From the NCBI GenBank assembly GCA_965203215.1, contig CBDBBY010000001.1, positions 2,294,001-2,358,000 on the forward strand: a stretch of DNA of 64,000 nucleotides, written 5' to 3'. Below, in pieces: positions 44,600-53,494 of the stretch (the first letter of the stretch is position 1; each line of letters begins with the position of its first letter). The notes under the pieces were generated by a model, which did no database searches, was not told where the DNA came from, and was given only the letters and a program-made list of their open reading frames with translations. The position numbers and the translations under genes were made by a program. The stretch is from CBDBBY01 sp965203215 (GTDB lineage Bacteria > Pseudomonadota > Alphaproteobacteria > Rhodobacterales > Rhodobacteraceae).

Positions 44600-45301
44600 T
44601 TGGCAACGCCTGACCCGATCCTCGATTTCAAGGATGTTCGCTTCAGCTGGCCGGGACGGACATCCTTTTCGCTGGCCGTCGAAGCCATGTCGCTCGCCGC
44701 GGGCGAGACTCTGCTGCTGCTCGGGGAAAGCGGATCCGGCAAGTCGACGCTCTTGTCGCTGGTCTGCGGAACGATTGCGCCGCAGACAGGGAGGATCAGG
44801 GTCGCGGGCACGGATTTGACTGCCTTGTCCGGCGCAGCGCGCGATCGGTTTCGCGCCGAGCAGATCGGCGTTATCTTCCAGCAATTCAATCTTCTGCCCT
44901 TCGGCAGCGTGGCCGACAATATTTGCCTTCCATTGCGCTTTGCCCCCGAGCGCAGGCGGCGCGCGGGCAATGCAAGCATCGAGGTCGCGACGCTCCTTGC
45001 TGCGTTGAACCTGCCGCTGGGAATCCGGACGGACAGAGCACACAACTTGAGCGTGGGCCAGCAACAGAGGGTGGCCGTGGCGAGGGCGCTTATCGGTCAG
45101 CCGCCTCTGATCGTCGCCGACGAGCCGACCTCGGCGTTGGATGCCGGCACGCAGGCGGCGTTTCTTGATTTGCTCTTTGCGCAGATAGAAGCCAACGGCC
45201 AATCGCTATTGATGGTCAGCCACGATTCCCGTCTGAAGGATCGGTTCGACAGCGCAGTGCGGATGGAGGACATCGCCGACATAGAAAGGGCGGCGGCATG
45301 A
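44600..45301 (+). CDS. ABC transporter ATP-binding protein of zrg-like zinc operon
   Basis: It starts at a TTG (MATPDPILDFKDVRFSWPGR) right after the zrgA-like stop; 233 aa. Walker A GESGSGKST, Q-loop VIFQQFNLLPFG, signature LSVGQQQRVAVARAL, Walker B LIVADEPTSALD and H-loop LMVSHDSR are all present. It is of the LolD/MacB-type (MJ0796) subgroup that pairs with FtsX-like permeases, which is the next gene (overlap ATGA). It corresponds to the ATPase of the Zrg system. Confidence 0.9.
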   Translation: MATPDPILDFKDVRFSWPGRTSFSLAVEAMSLAAGETLLLLGESGSGKSTLLSLVCGTIAPQTGRIRVAGTDLTALSGAARDRFRAEQIGVIFQQFNLLPFGSVADNICLPLRFAPERRRRAGNASIEVATLLAALNLPLGIRTDRAHNLSVGQQQRVAVARALIGQPPLIVADEPTSALDAGTQAAFLDLLFAQIEANGQSLLMVSHDSRLKDRFDSAVRMEDIADIERAAA

Positions 45302-46548
45302 TCGGGAGACTTGCGCTCGGCTCCCTGCTGGCCAGATCGACGACCGTTGGCATGACCATACTGGCCATCGGCTTGTCCGTTGCCTTGTTTCTGGGGGTGG
45401 AGAAAGTGCGGACCGGGGCCAAGGCCAGCTTTGCGGATACGATTTCCGGGACCGATCTGATCCTCGGCGCCCGCTCCGGCTCTGTACAGCTGCTGCTTTA
45501 TTCGGTGTTCCGGATCGGCAACGCCACGAACAACGTCACTTGGGCCAGCTATCAGCACATGGCGGAGCGGGACGAGGTGGACTGGATCGTACCGATTTCG
45601 CTGGGCGACAGCCACCGTCAGTTCCGGGTGATGGGGACTTCGAAAGCGTTTTTTGAGCACTACAGGTATCGTCGGGATCGGTCGCTGGAGGTTCAGCAAG
45701 GCGTTGTCATGTCCGATCTGTTCGACGCAGTGATCGGGTCGGATGTGGCGTCAGCTCTGGGCTACGCGGTAGGGGATCCAATCATCGTGGCGCATGGGCT
45801 TGCCTCGTTCGCGATGCACGACGACCAGCCGTTCCGCGTTGCCGGCATTCTGGCCAAGACGGGAACTCCCGTCGACCGCACCGTCATTGTCAGCATGGAA
45901 GCCATCGAGGCCATTCATGTGGACTGGAGTAGCGGAGCCAAGATACCGGGCCGGAACACGCCCGTTGACGAGATCCGCCAAATGGATTTGACGCCCAACG
46001 CGATCACTGCCGCATTGATCGGGGTCAAAAGCCCTCTGCAGACATTCGCTTTGCAACGTGCGATCAACGAATATCCTGAAGAGCCGTTGATGGCCATTCT
46101 GCCCGGAGTCGCCTTGCAGGAATTGTGGCGGATCGTCGGCATCGCGGAAACCGCGTTGCTCGGAGTGTCGGCCATGGTCGTGGTCACCGCTCTGATCGGC
46201 ATGATGGCGACCATGTTTTCCAGCCTCAACGAACGTCGCCGAGAGATGGCGATTTTCCGCGCCATGGGCGCCCGCCCAAGCACAATCCTGGGACTCCTTC
46301 TTTTGGAGGCAGTGCTGATGGCGGCCGTCGGCGCAGCGTTGGGGCTTAGCTTGCTGTACGCCGGGCTTGTCATCGCTCAGCCGGTTGTTGACCAGGCGTT
46401 TGGCCTTTGGCTGCCGATCAAGGCGCCCGGCCTGATGGAGATCAGGGTGCTTGCGGGCGTGACGGCTGCCGGCGCAATTGTGAGCTTGGTACCCGCAATT
46501 CGTGCCTACAGGTTGTCGCTTGCCGATGGTATGATGGTGAAATCATGA
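45298..46548 (+). CDS. FtsX-like ABC permease of zrg-like operon
   Basis: ATG 45298 overlaps the ATPase stop by 4 nt; 416 aa. It has an N-terminal helix (ARSTTVGMTILAIGLSVALF), a large periplasmic domain (about residues 40-270) and three C-terminal helices with the FtsX block SSLNERRREMAIFRAMGARP then STILGLLLLEAVLMA. This fold couples ATP hydrolysis to periplasmic events. In Zrg it works with ZrgA for zinc acquisition; the mechanism is not established. Confidence 0.9.
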   Translation: MIGRLALGSLLARSTTVGMTILAIGLSVALFLGVEKVRTGAKASFADTISGTDLILGARSGSVQLLLYSVFRIGNATNNVTWASYQHMAERDEVDWIVPISLGDSHRQFRVMGTSKAFFEHYRYRRDRSLEVQQGVVMSDLFDAVIGSDVASALGYAVGDPIIVAHGLASFAMHDDQPFRVAGILAKTGTPVDRTVIVSMEAIEAIHVDWSSGAKIPGRNTPVDEIRQMDLTPNAITAALIGVKSPLQTFALQRAINEYPEEPLMAILPGVALQELWRIVGIAETALLGVSAMVVVTALIGMMATMFSSLNERRREMAIFRAMGARPSTILGLLLLEAVLMAAVGAALGLSLLYAGLVIAQPVVDQAFGLWLPIKAPGLMEIRVLAGVTAAGAIVSLVPAIRAYRLSLADGMMVKS

Positions 46549-46784
46549 ATTCTGCCGTCCTTGCTTTGCAATCCAGCCGCGTCTCGCTTGCAGCGAAAAG
46601 GATGCCGCTCGCTGTCCTGCTTGCGCCGGCGGCTGAAAGAATGCGCGACATCGCTTGGCGAGATCGGTTGCGGCCAAACGATCGGCCATGGCAAACCGGA
46701 ATTGGTGGCCGGCGCGGTGGAGCATCCGGATCCAATGCATGGGGATTGCATAGGCATGCCGTTCGCTGGCAATTGAGAAAATGA
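46545..46784 (+). CDS. Doubtful 79-aa ORF inside the zrg-like operon
   Basis: An ATG overlaps the permease stop by 4 nt (MNSAVLALQSSRVSLAAKRM) and the frame runs to 46784, ending HRHAVRWQLRK. The overlap suggests coupling, but the residue content is unlike a folded protein and no family is recognised. It may be a decayed gene or simple spacer before the DUF3299 gene. Confidence 0.2.
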   Translation: MNSAVLALQSSRVSLAAKRMPLAVLLAPAAERMRDIAWRDRLRPNDRPWQTGIGGRRGGASGSNAWGLHRHAVRWQLRK

Positions 46785-46794
46785 GGACTTGCAA

Positions 46795-47304
46795 ATGGTA
46801 AGCAGCAAAATCTCACGCCGACATGCCCTATTCGGGATGATCGCTCTCGGAGCGCTGCCCGTCCCGGCCGTTGCCGATCAGGTCGTTGTCCTTGACTGGG
46901 AAGACCTGCTGCCCGAGTCTGGAAATGCGTCCAGCCAGACGTTGCGCGGCGTTGTTCAGCACGGCGACGCCCCGCTCGCCGCCCGACAACCGGCCTCGGA
47001 TCGCGTACGGACGGACTGGGACGGCAAAACCGTTCGCTTGCCGGGTTTCATAGTGCCCATCGATTTCCAAGGCTCGTCGGTAACTTCCTTCATCCTCGTG
47101 CCCTATTTCGGCGCTTGCGTCCACGTACCGCCGCCGCCTCCAAATCAGCTGGTGTTTGTGACGACCGAAACACCCTACGAATCCGACGGGCTGTTCGAAG
47201 CTGTGACTGTCACCGGCGTGCTCGGCACAGACCCGACCTCCACCCGACTCGCGGAGATCGGCTATGCCCTGTCGGCTGAGCGGGTCGAACCTTACGAATG
47301 GTGA
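46795..47304 (+). CDS. DUF3299 protein with Tat-like signal (ZrgD/E-like)
   Basis: ATG 46795 has GAGGA 8 nt upstream; 169 aa. An RR-containing signal (SKISRRHALFGMIALGALPV then PAVADQ) suggests Tat or Sec export. The DUF3299 core follows: VVLDWEDLLPE, LPGFIVPIDFQGSSVTSFIL, VPYFGACVHVPPPPPNQLVF and GVLGTDPTSTRLAEIGYALS. The C-H-x-PPPPPNQ motif is typical and may bind metal. DUF3299 proteins accompany ZrgA and its ABC partners, which supports a role in zinc acquisition. Confidence 0.85.
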   Translation: MVSSKISRRHALFGMIALGALPVPAVADQVVVLDWEDLLPESGNASSQTLRGVVQHGDAPLAARQPASDRVRTDWDGKTVRLPGFIVPIDFQGSSVTSFILVPYFGACVHVPPPPPNQLVFVTTETPYESDGLFEAVTVTGVLGTDPTSTRLAEIGYALSAERVEPYEW

Positions 47305-47389
47305 ACTGAGCATCCAACGACGCTTCCGGCTCGCTGCATATCTTCAAAATGCATTGTCGCAGCCCTCATTGCTCCGAACATTCAAAAAA

Positions 47390-47802
47390 TTATGCGTTAT
47401 CCGCGGGTTTCTGGCTATCTGAGGGCCAAGCGTATTGCTTCTTGGCGATCTCGGCATCACTGTGAAGGGTGATCTCAAAAACCTCGTTGACGAGCCCGTC
47501 ACAGCCCAACTCATTCAAGGCGACCTTGAACAGAGTTCACTGGGCTTGCCGACTAGCGAGACTGGGTAAGATTTTCAGGCAGACATGTCCGCAATGGATG
47601 GTCTGGTTGCCAGCGAGAGGCATGAAGTCCTTCGCATTGTTGGCGACAAGCACGCATCCGCCTCTTACGATGCACTGTCTATGGCCCAATCCGGCCTTTC
47701 CTGAAGGCCACGAAACTTGACGTGAGTCGACAACGGGAACCTTCAATCTATTGCGATATCGACAAGATCGCGACTGAGACACTCGTCAATCAAAAATTTC
47801 AT
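47390..47802 (-). pseudogene. DUF5615 (Mut7-C/PIN-like) toxin, broken
   Basis: The minus strand starts MKFLIDECLSRDLVDIAID at 47802, the typical N-terminus of DUF5615 PIN-like toxins. It then meets a TGA and further breaks. Recognisable pieces continue as GGCVLVANNAKDFMPLAGNQ (with the second acidic D) and LNELGCDGLVNEVFEITLH before a TAA at 47390. At least one nonsense change and one or two frameshifts are needed. It lies 52 bp downstream of the DUF433 gene, the usual antitoxin neighbour. Confidence 0.65.
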
Positions 47803-47854
47803 GGGCAATCACACGCGAAGTCCAAACCTTCAATTGTGCCAGACGCACTCTCGC

Positions 47855-48513
47855 TCATGAGACCCGAAGCAACGTGTCGAGTTTCTCCGTTTTCGAAATG
47901 CGAGGCTCAATCTTCCACCTTGCGGGCCGCTTGTGCCGAAAGTCACGACACGGGTACGCCTCAACGTAGATCGCGGCGGCACCCACTCGCTCCTCAGTCA
48001 GATCCGGGTAGGCGTCAAGAATCGAAGCAACTTGTTCCCCATTGGCTCGCATTGCCGCAATGAAATGGACGGGGACCCGCGTGCCTTTGAAGCACGGTGC
48101 GCCACCCAAGATGTTCTTGTCGCTGACAATAATTTTTTTGCTTTCTCCAGCGATGCAATGCGTTGCTTTACATCATTCTTCATTGAGCCCACGTCGACAG
48201 AAACGACTTCCTCGCGAACCGTCCTCGCGTCAGGACATTCAAGGACACGACGCACAAACCACCGCCTGCCTTCCAAGGTCAAGATATCGGTTGTCTCACA
48301 GGCGAGTTTCAGCCCAACCAGCGCACGCATGAAAATCATCCACTTGCCGTTTTGCTTCTCCGCGAAATCTCGCAACAAACCTGCGTCGATGATTCGACGC
48401 ACCGTCTTCGGCTGCACTCCAGTCACATACGCCGCTTCATGCGCCGACAGCAATTGCTCTTCGGATCTCATTGCCATAGGCGTTGCCCCAACAAATCTGG
48501 TGCGAAATTCCAA
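47855..48513 (-). pseudogene. HTH-DUF433 antitoxin-like protein with -1 frameshift at an A7 run
   Basis: The N-terminal frame (MRSEEQLLSAHEAAYVTGVQ then PKTVRRIIDAGLLRDFAEKQ) is a MerR-like helix-turn-helix and runs through SMKNDVKQRIASLEKAKK. In the other frame the protein continues IIVSDKNILGGAPCFKGTRV then PVHFIAAMRANGEQVASILD and AYPDLTEERVGAAAIYVEAY, the DUF433 domain, to 47855. The switch falls exactly on GCAAAAAAATT (A AAA AAA heptamer, about 48133-48140), where a -1 slip would restore the full protein. It could be programmed slippage or simple homopolymer decay; the damaged toxin favours decay. Confidence 0.65.
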
Positions 48514-48783
48514 CGTAGATGGGCCCTAAAACCGACCACTGGAATCAAGCTGCTTCGACATCATGACACCACCCCAATGCCGTCAATCTCCACTAACATC
48601 TTCCGTGCACGAAGCACGAGTGTTTTCGGACGCCTCAATAAAATTTTTATCCTCATTGTTTTTATTGCTGGTACACCGTTTTAAGCAGTATTTTACTTCA
48701 TTACAAATTTTTTATTCTATTCGGCCACAGAAATGGCCGCACACAAACGGAGCATAATTTTTGCAGCAAATGCTGCTTCCTTA

Positions 48784-49449
48784 TCATATTTTAGCCATCG
48801 GTTTATAAATAGGGGTGTCCAGATTTAAATCAGCTGTGCTCGTATTAAGGCCACACCTTAAAAGTGCTGCCGCAGCTAAATTAAAGAACTCGGTATGTTC
48901 CTCGTGTTGTGATTCGGATGGTGGAAGTATGTGTTTTTTTGAATAGTGAACACAGCTACGAGCCATTAATTGTGCATCATTGATATGGCTTGATCCTTTG
49001 TCAACCCCACTGACAAATGCCTCAAATAGCATTATTTCCATTGGTTTGGCAGTAAAATCGCTTCCGTTTAAATAATAGGAAATATTCGGAAGAAATGAAT
49101 TCATGCGCTTAAAGATATAAATCATAATTGGTAGATTAATAGTTAAAACTTGCGCTCCGGCTCCGGCCGACCATGGTTTTCCTCCTTCCCCTTTTCTGGC
49201 ATTTGTGGCCAGCTTCAAATCCTGACGAACAGGTATAAAAAGAGGCGCCTCAAATCCCAAAATAAGACCCTTATGTTTGGTCGAATTAATAATATATGGG
49301 AACATATCATCAAGATTTGAGCAAGCATACTCTTGATCATTTTGAACATCAATGAAGCACCAACCTAAATTTCCTTTTTTAGGTGAACCAATATCAATTA
49401 CACAAATATCATATACGTTATCAAATCTAGTCAACGGTTCTATTCCCAC
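48784..49449 (-). CDS. Hypothetical protein in AT-rich island (DUF429-like)
   Basis: A GTG at 49449 opens MGIEPLTRFDNVYDICVIDI; the frame is already open upstream without a clear start. 221 aa. ICVIDIGSPKKGNLGWCFID, then GLILGFEAPLFIPVR and KGEGGKPWSAGAGAQVL resemble the RNase H-fold DUF429 family (conserved D, then [F/A]-[E/D]-A-P-L and a GxGA block). Codon usage is strongly A/T-biased, unlike its neighbours, so it was horizontally acquired. No function is known. Confidence 0.5.
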   Translation of the reverse strand: MGIEPLTRFDNVYDICVIDIGSPKKGNLGWCFIDVQNDQEYACSNLDDMFPYIINSTKHKGLILGFEAPLFIPVRQDLKLATNARKGEGGKPWSAGAGAQVLTINLPIMIYIFKRMNSFLPNISYYLNGSDFTAKPMEIMLFEAFVSGVDKGSSHINDAQLMARSCVHYSKKHILPPSESQHEEHTEFFNLAAAALLRCGLNTSTADLNLDTPIYKPMAKI

Positions 49450-49518
49450 TGTCTCTAAAAAATTAACACTATCTTCACAAATAGCCTGTTTTGTTCTTTG
49501 CTCATTCGGTCAAGCGTC

Positions 49519-49800
49519 TTATACATCATGCCGATACGGTGAATTCTGCTTAGTTTTCGCGATTGCGAACTGGAAAATTCCAATATAGACGATTAAGTGA
49601 GTGCGCCTCGGGCCATTCTTCTTGGTGACCTTGTAGCTCCAATCCTTGTGGTAATCAGACATTCTTTTGATATAGCCTCCGCCTGCCGCACAGGATTTGT
49701 TTGCCAAATACCCACCACCATCAGTGAATAAAATCATATCGGAAACATTGAGCAACTCAACCCATTCGTAGGCTTCACCATAGACAAGTACGAACCATTT
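49519..49800 (-). CDS. Hypothetical protein, 5'-truncated, in AT-rich island
   Basis: The frame reads NKWFVLVYGEAYEWVELLNV then SDMILFTDGGGYLANKSCAA and GGGYIKRMSDYHKDWSYKVT, ending QNSPYRHDV. FTDGG is faintly RNase-H-like, but nothing else confirms it. No ATG precedes the conserved-looking part, and the upstream DNA changes character at about 49810, just before the IS1634 remnant. The gene was probably cut by that element. Same low-GC composition as the next gene. Confidence 0.4.
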   Translation of the reverse strand, partial: KWFVLVYGEAYEWVELLNVSDMILFTDGGGYLANKSCAAGGGYIKRMSDYHKDWSYKVTKKNGPRRTHLIVYIGIFQFAIAKTKQNSPYRHDV

Positions 49801-49875
49801 ATTAGCATGCTTGGCGGCAGTTCACAGTAAATAGTACGAAATTGTCAAGTATCAATAAATGCTGACGGCTCATTT

Positions 49876-50105
49876 CTTTCCGACTTCGACAGTTTGGCTT
49901 GATTTTCGCTCCGCTTCGGCTTTGCCGACCGTTGCGCGCAAGGGGGGGGGGGGGGGGTCCGGCCTCGTCGCGCCTCGGAGCAAATTGTAGTGCCCTATCG
50001 ATAATCCATGTTGCGAAATCCGGCGGGCGGCGGTAGTGATTCAGCAGACGCTGAATCAGGAGCCGCGGCCCATGTGCATCCGCGTCAAAGCCAAGCCGGG
50101 ACCCA
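49876..50105 (+). mobile_element. IS1634 left-end remnant with G16 run
   Basis: It aligns with 573-785: GACTTCGACAGTTTG at the end, GTTGCGCGCAAG, a (T)GTAGTGC block, then ATGTGCATCCGCGTCAAAGC, i.e. the transposase start MCIRVKAKPG. Homology stops at about 50100, so all but the first residues of the transposase are missing. At 49942-49957 lies a run of 16 consecutive G, absent from the other copy. Confidence 0.75.
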
Positions 50106-50297
50106 GTACTCCACAAAGCACTTGATGGAGCGCCGACATCGACTGTAAGTCGAACCGGGGTTTCGAGGCACCCGCCAACCTTCGCGGAGGGCTGGAGCGC
50201 GTAGCGCGACAGGCCGAGGCAAGGGTTTGAACCGAGTAATCGGTGTTGGCGGTGCTCCTCAAATCGCGGATCCAATCTTGCGTTAAGCGCTGTAGCT

Positions 50298-51041
50298 TTA
50301 ACCTGCCAAACTAACAGGCGTTCGTGGGTCGCCATTCATTCTATAAGCCTTGAATACATGCGTCCTTCCGAAATCGGGGTTAGGAACCAGTTCGGTATTC
50401 AGTTCATTTGACCGCATATCAAAACGATACGCGACGACCCCGCTCGCAGCTTCGCGTCGCGTCAATGTCGCAATCTCAAATAAATTGCCGTCAACCGGCA
50501 TCCGTTCAGGCAGGATGAGCGTGCGGTGGTGGGCGGTTCCATCTACCAGTGCAAACGGGGTAGGCGCAACATACATCTTCCTGTCGCGAACAATGATGTC
50601 GCCGAAGCTGCCGAAACCGCGAAAACTCTCGTTCCTGTGTTCGTAAGTGCTGTCGGCATTCAGGAAGCTGCCGTGACAGACGACGATATCCAGCACCGGG
50701 TAACGGTTGCCGTCCGGTCGCGCCGGGTAGCGGCCAAAAACATAATAGACTTGCCGACCGTTATGTTCTCCGCATGGTAGTCGGCTGTTGCAATCAAAAT
50801 TGGCCGTCCGGCCCGGATAAGCCAAACCCTTCAACTCGTATCCTTCGGGATGACGCACTATCTTGAAGTCGGGATAGGCGTTCCGCCTTGGTTCGTCATA
50901 GTGCTCACCCAGATCGTCCAAGCGTGATTTGAACCAGTTTTGGAAATGATATTCCTTGTCATGCCGGTCGGCGCGCTCGATGAGGATATTGGAGCGGACT
51001 GCTGAAACGCATTGTATGAAGACAGTGGAAATCAGACTCAC
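50298..51041 (-). CDS. Putative PD-(D/E)XK restriction endonuclease
   Basis: This 247-aa protein (MSLISTVFIQCVSAVRSNIL) overlaps the methyltransferase stop by 4 nt. Residues 57-71 show P57-D58 (NAYPDFKIV) then E69-x-K71 (EGYELKG), a compact PD-(D/E)XK nuclease site. The segment after it (DGNRYPVLDIVVCHGSFLNA) and the C-terminal FGRTHVFKAYRMNGDPRTPV do not match a named enzyme in my memory. Tight coupling to a DNA methyltransferase makes a type II restriction role likely. Recognition site unknown. Confidence 0.65.
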   Translation of the reverse strand: MSLISTVFIQCVSAVRSNILIERADRHDKEYHFQNWFKSRLDDLGEHYDEPRRNAYPDFKIVRHPEGYELKGLAYPGRTANFDCNSRLPCGEHNGRQVYYVFGRYPARPDGNRYPVLDIVVCHGSFLNADSTYEHRNESFRGFGSFGDIIVRDRKMYVAPTPFALVDGTAHHRTLILPERMPVDGNLFEIATLTRREAASGVVAYRFDMRSNELNTELVPNPDFGRTHVFKAYRMNGDPRTPVSLAG

Positions 51042-53263
51042 GAGAGTTTCTCCGCGGCGCCAGCGCTTTTCGAATCGTGCAGGGAATTGATTGTAGATTC
51101 AATTTCGGAACGGCTGGCTTCCAACGAGCGCATCGCGGCGTCTCGCGTATCAGACCGCGACAGCTGGCGGACAAGTTGTGCCATCACAATGACTCGCACA
51201 TCATTTCGGCTCAGCTTTCGACCCGCCTTGCGAAGACGGACAACCTGGAACGATGCCTTTTGCCGAGTGATGCCCCAAAGTTCGCCGTTCCACCTACGAG
51301 CTTCGTTGAGAGCGGAACGTTTGCGGCAGACCAGAACGATATCCAGATCAATAGGCTCTTTTGCCTGTTGTTTGGGCATTGCTACCGACATTTCGGCCTT
51401 GATCGGAAAAGCTGCGCTAATGAAAAAGCCAGCTTCCATGAGCGCGTCCAGAACAGAAGACCAACCTTCTGACCGAGAGTGATGATAGGTGAATGCAAGC
51501 ACGCCGGCAGCGGAGAGAACTCGGTGGCACTCTGTCCAGACCGAGTGAAGCCTCTCAGTGAACGCTTCGCTGTCGGCGTTCTGTACCTCTGCCGGTGAAC
51601 GCGTCGTATTTGCGCCACGCGTTCCTTCTTCGCCGAGGATATGTCGCTGCCAGACATGGAAGAAATCTGCAAGTTGCGAATAGTGTACGTTGTCGAAGAA
51701 CGGCGGGTCGGTAATTATGGCGTCAACAGTGCCATCTTCGATGTCTGTTGCGCTGGAATCGCCGCAGGACAGGTAAATGCGCTTTCCATCCAAAAAAGAG
51801 GGAAAGTCCTCGGCAATGTCAAAGTTGAGCGCCTCCGACAGGCCATAAACTTTCTCGGCTTTTTTCTTCTCCATCCGTCGATTGTTCAGGCGCAGCTCAA
51901 AGGGATCGTCAGCGTAATCCAACGCCCGGCGAATTCGCCCTTTGAACATTGTCATGAAAGAACCTGAACTCTTGGGCGTGCCCCAAACATTGGCCTCCAA
52001 AGGCGTCCGTTCCGGCTTCAGGACATGATGGGCGAACATGTGACGGACTGCGCCCGTGCCCTCTCCCTTGTACGATGTGAACAAATTGTTGAATTCTAGC
52101 ACGCCTGAAAAATGGCAAGCGAACAGCTCTCGAAGAGCGGGCTCCCTTATTTCGCGTATTCGGTCTGCGAGGATCGACAAACACAAAAGCTGGCGGGCGT
52201 TGAACATTTGGTGCCAATAGCTGTAGTTGTACCCTAGCGCTTGATTGGTGTTGTATCCGGGCTCGATTCCGATGATCGGAAAAGCATTGATGCAGTCTCC
52301 AAGGGCCTTTTCAGCATTGGCGTAGGATTTTCGGTCTTCATCGGTGGCCGCGGAATACGCCTTTTTGCCGTCCGGCATCAGAACGAGCTTGGCATACAGC
52401 CTGTGCGCTGGCGGTGTGTTCTTTTCGCGTATTGTCTGCCCAATAGTAAATGAATGCTCGCATTCGGGGCAGGTCGCTGTTCGCCCGCGCGCAGGACCGC
52501 TTTGCGGGTTGAATTCCGCAGCGCATCTCACGCATGCGGCATGATTCGCGTCAAAGCGTACGGAATTCACTTCTCCGCAGAGGGGACATATCGCTTTTGC
52601 GTCCGGGTAACGACGCGGATTGGAATGTTTGGCGAAAACCCTTGTTGAGAACAGATCGACTTGGCATGCGCACTCCGGGCAATTTACATGCTTCACCCAG
52701 AAATAATAAAGAACGTCGGCTTCCGTTCCGTCCGGCTGGATTGTTTTGTAGTAGGCACGGATCTTGTCGGCCACGTCGTGCTCAATGTTGCGAAATGTCC
52801 GGAAGACGGCTTCGCGATCATGGAATGCCAAGGCGTTGCGGACGAGGAAGTGCGCGACGGGATTGATATCGCGTCCGATAGCGCGTGCGCCAAGCTTCGC
52901 TGCCTCCCCGATTGTCGTTCCGCTGCCCATGAAAGGGTCGAATACGATAAGGTTCTGCACGCGTGTAGGACGATAAAACGCGCTCAGGATGTCGGTGCCG
53001 GACGGTGCCAGCGCACCGAGCGCAACAGCGCGAAAGACTGTTCCGAGACGCTGCGCCCACCATTTGTGAATATGGTAAACAGGGCGGTTAATTTCTTTGC
53101 GCCAGCTCTCGACCTCGGCAACATCGCTGATGGCCTCAAAGGGAAAATCGTCATCCTCCAGAGCGCATGGCCCGGTGAAAGGAACGAGAACGTCCGTTTT
53201 ATCGACAGCTTGCCGAAGATCGAACCGCCCATTGGCTCCGTCTGTTTCGATCCTCATTTTCAT
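51038..53263 (-). CDS. DNA methyltransferase with zinc-ribbon insert, of a restriction-modification pair
   Basis: I chose ATG 53263 (MKMRIETDGANGRFDLRQAV); ATG 53290 is possible. 741 aa. SAM-binding motif I is VFDPFMGSGTT at about residues 108-117 and the catalytic motif IV is TDPPFFDN at about 518, so a beta-class amino-methyltransferase (N6-A or N4-C). Between them are several C-x2-C pairs (NCPECACQV, CPLCGEV, CVRCAAEF, CPECEHSF) forming zinc ribbons. The N-terminal NRPVYHIHKWWAQRLG block is shared with large adenine-specific methylases of the DUF1156 type. It protects host DNA against the coupled nuclease. Confidence 0.85.
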   Translation of the reverse strand: MKMRIETDGANGRFDLRQAVDKTDVLVPFTGPCALEDDDFPFEAISDVAEVESWRKEINRPVYHIHKWWAQRLGTVFRAVALGALAPSGTDILSAFYRPTRVQNLIVFDPFMGSGTTIGEAAKLGARAIGRDINPVAHFLVRNALAFHDREAVFRTFRNIEHDVADKIRAYYKTIQPDGTEADVLYYFWVKHVNCPECACQVDLFSTRVFAKHSNPRRYPDAKAICPLCGEVNSVRFDANHAACVRCAAEFNPQSGPARGRTATCPECEHSFTIGQTIREKNTPPAHRLYAKLVLMPDGKKAYSAATDEDRKSYANAEKALGDCINAFPIIGIEPGYNTNQALGYNYSYWHQMFNARQLLCLSILADRIREIREPALRELFACHFSGVLEFNNLFTSYKGEGTGAVRHMFAHHVLKPERTPLEANVWGTPKSSGSFMTMFKGRIRRALDYADDPFELRLNNRRMEKKKAEKVYGLSEALNFDIAEDFPSFLDGKRIYLSCGDSSATDIEDGTVDAIITDPPFFDNVHYSQLADFFHVWQRHILGEEGTRGANTTRSPAEVQNADSEAFTERLHSVWTECHRVLSAAGVLAFTYHHSRSEGWSSVLDALMEAGFFISAAFPIKAEMSVAMPKQQAKEPIDLDIVLVCRKRSALNEARRWNGELWGITRQKASFQVVRLRKAGRKLSRNDVRVIVMAQLVRQLSRSDTRDAAMRSLEASRSEIESTINSLHDSKSAGAAEKLS

Positions 53264-53457
53264 CGCTCCGGTTTGGCGCCGTCGGCACATTAGGTGAATT
53301 GCTCGTTCCGCGCAATTTCTCGTACAGCAAGGCCGACGCACAACCGTAGACGGCAGTGATGTAATTCTGGCAAGCGACCTGGACGTGCGGCGGCAAGATT
53401 GTCCTCAGTTGTGCCGTCAAGGCGGAGTCCCGTCGATTCGCGAATTCAGGAGGGTTT

Positions 53458-53494
53458 AGCCGATTGCTCTCCGGAAAACCCGGGGCAGTTCAAT
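53458..53494 (+). repeat. 37-bp exact repeat, copy 2
   Basis: Identical to 28674-28710. Here it is followed directly by a short plus-strand frame. Confidence 0.85.

Noticed and set aside
50200..50297. Possible integron attC-like site (GTTAAGC ... CTTTAAC)
   Set aside because: The two cores are too close and do not fit the R'/R'' consensus with a proper stem; no integrase gene nearby.
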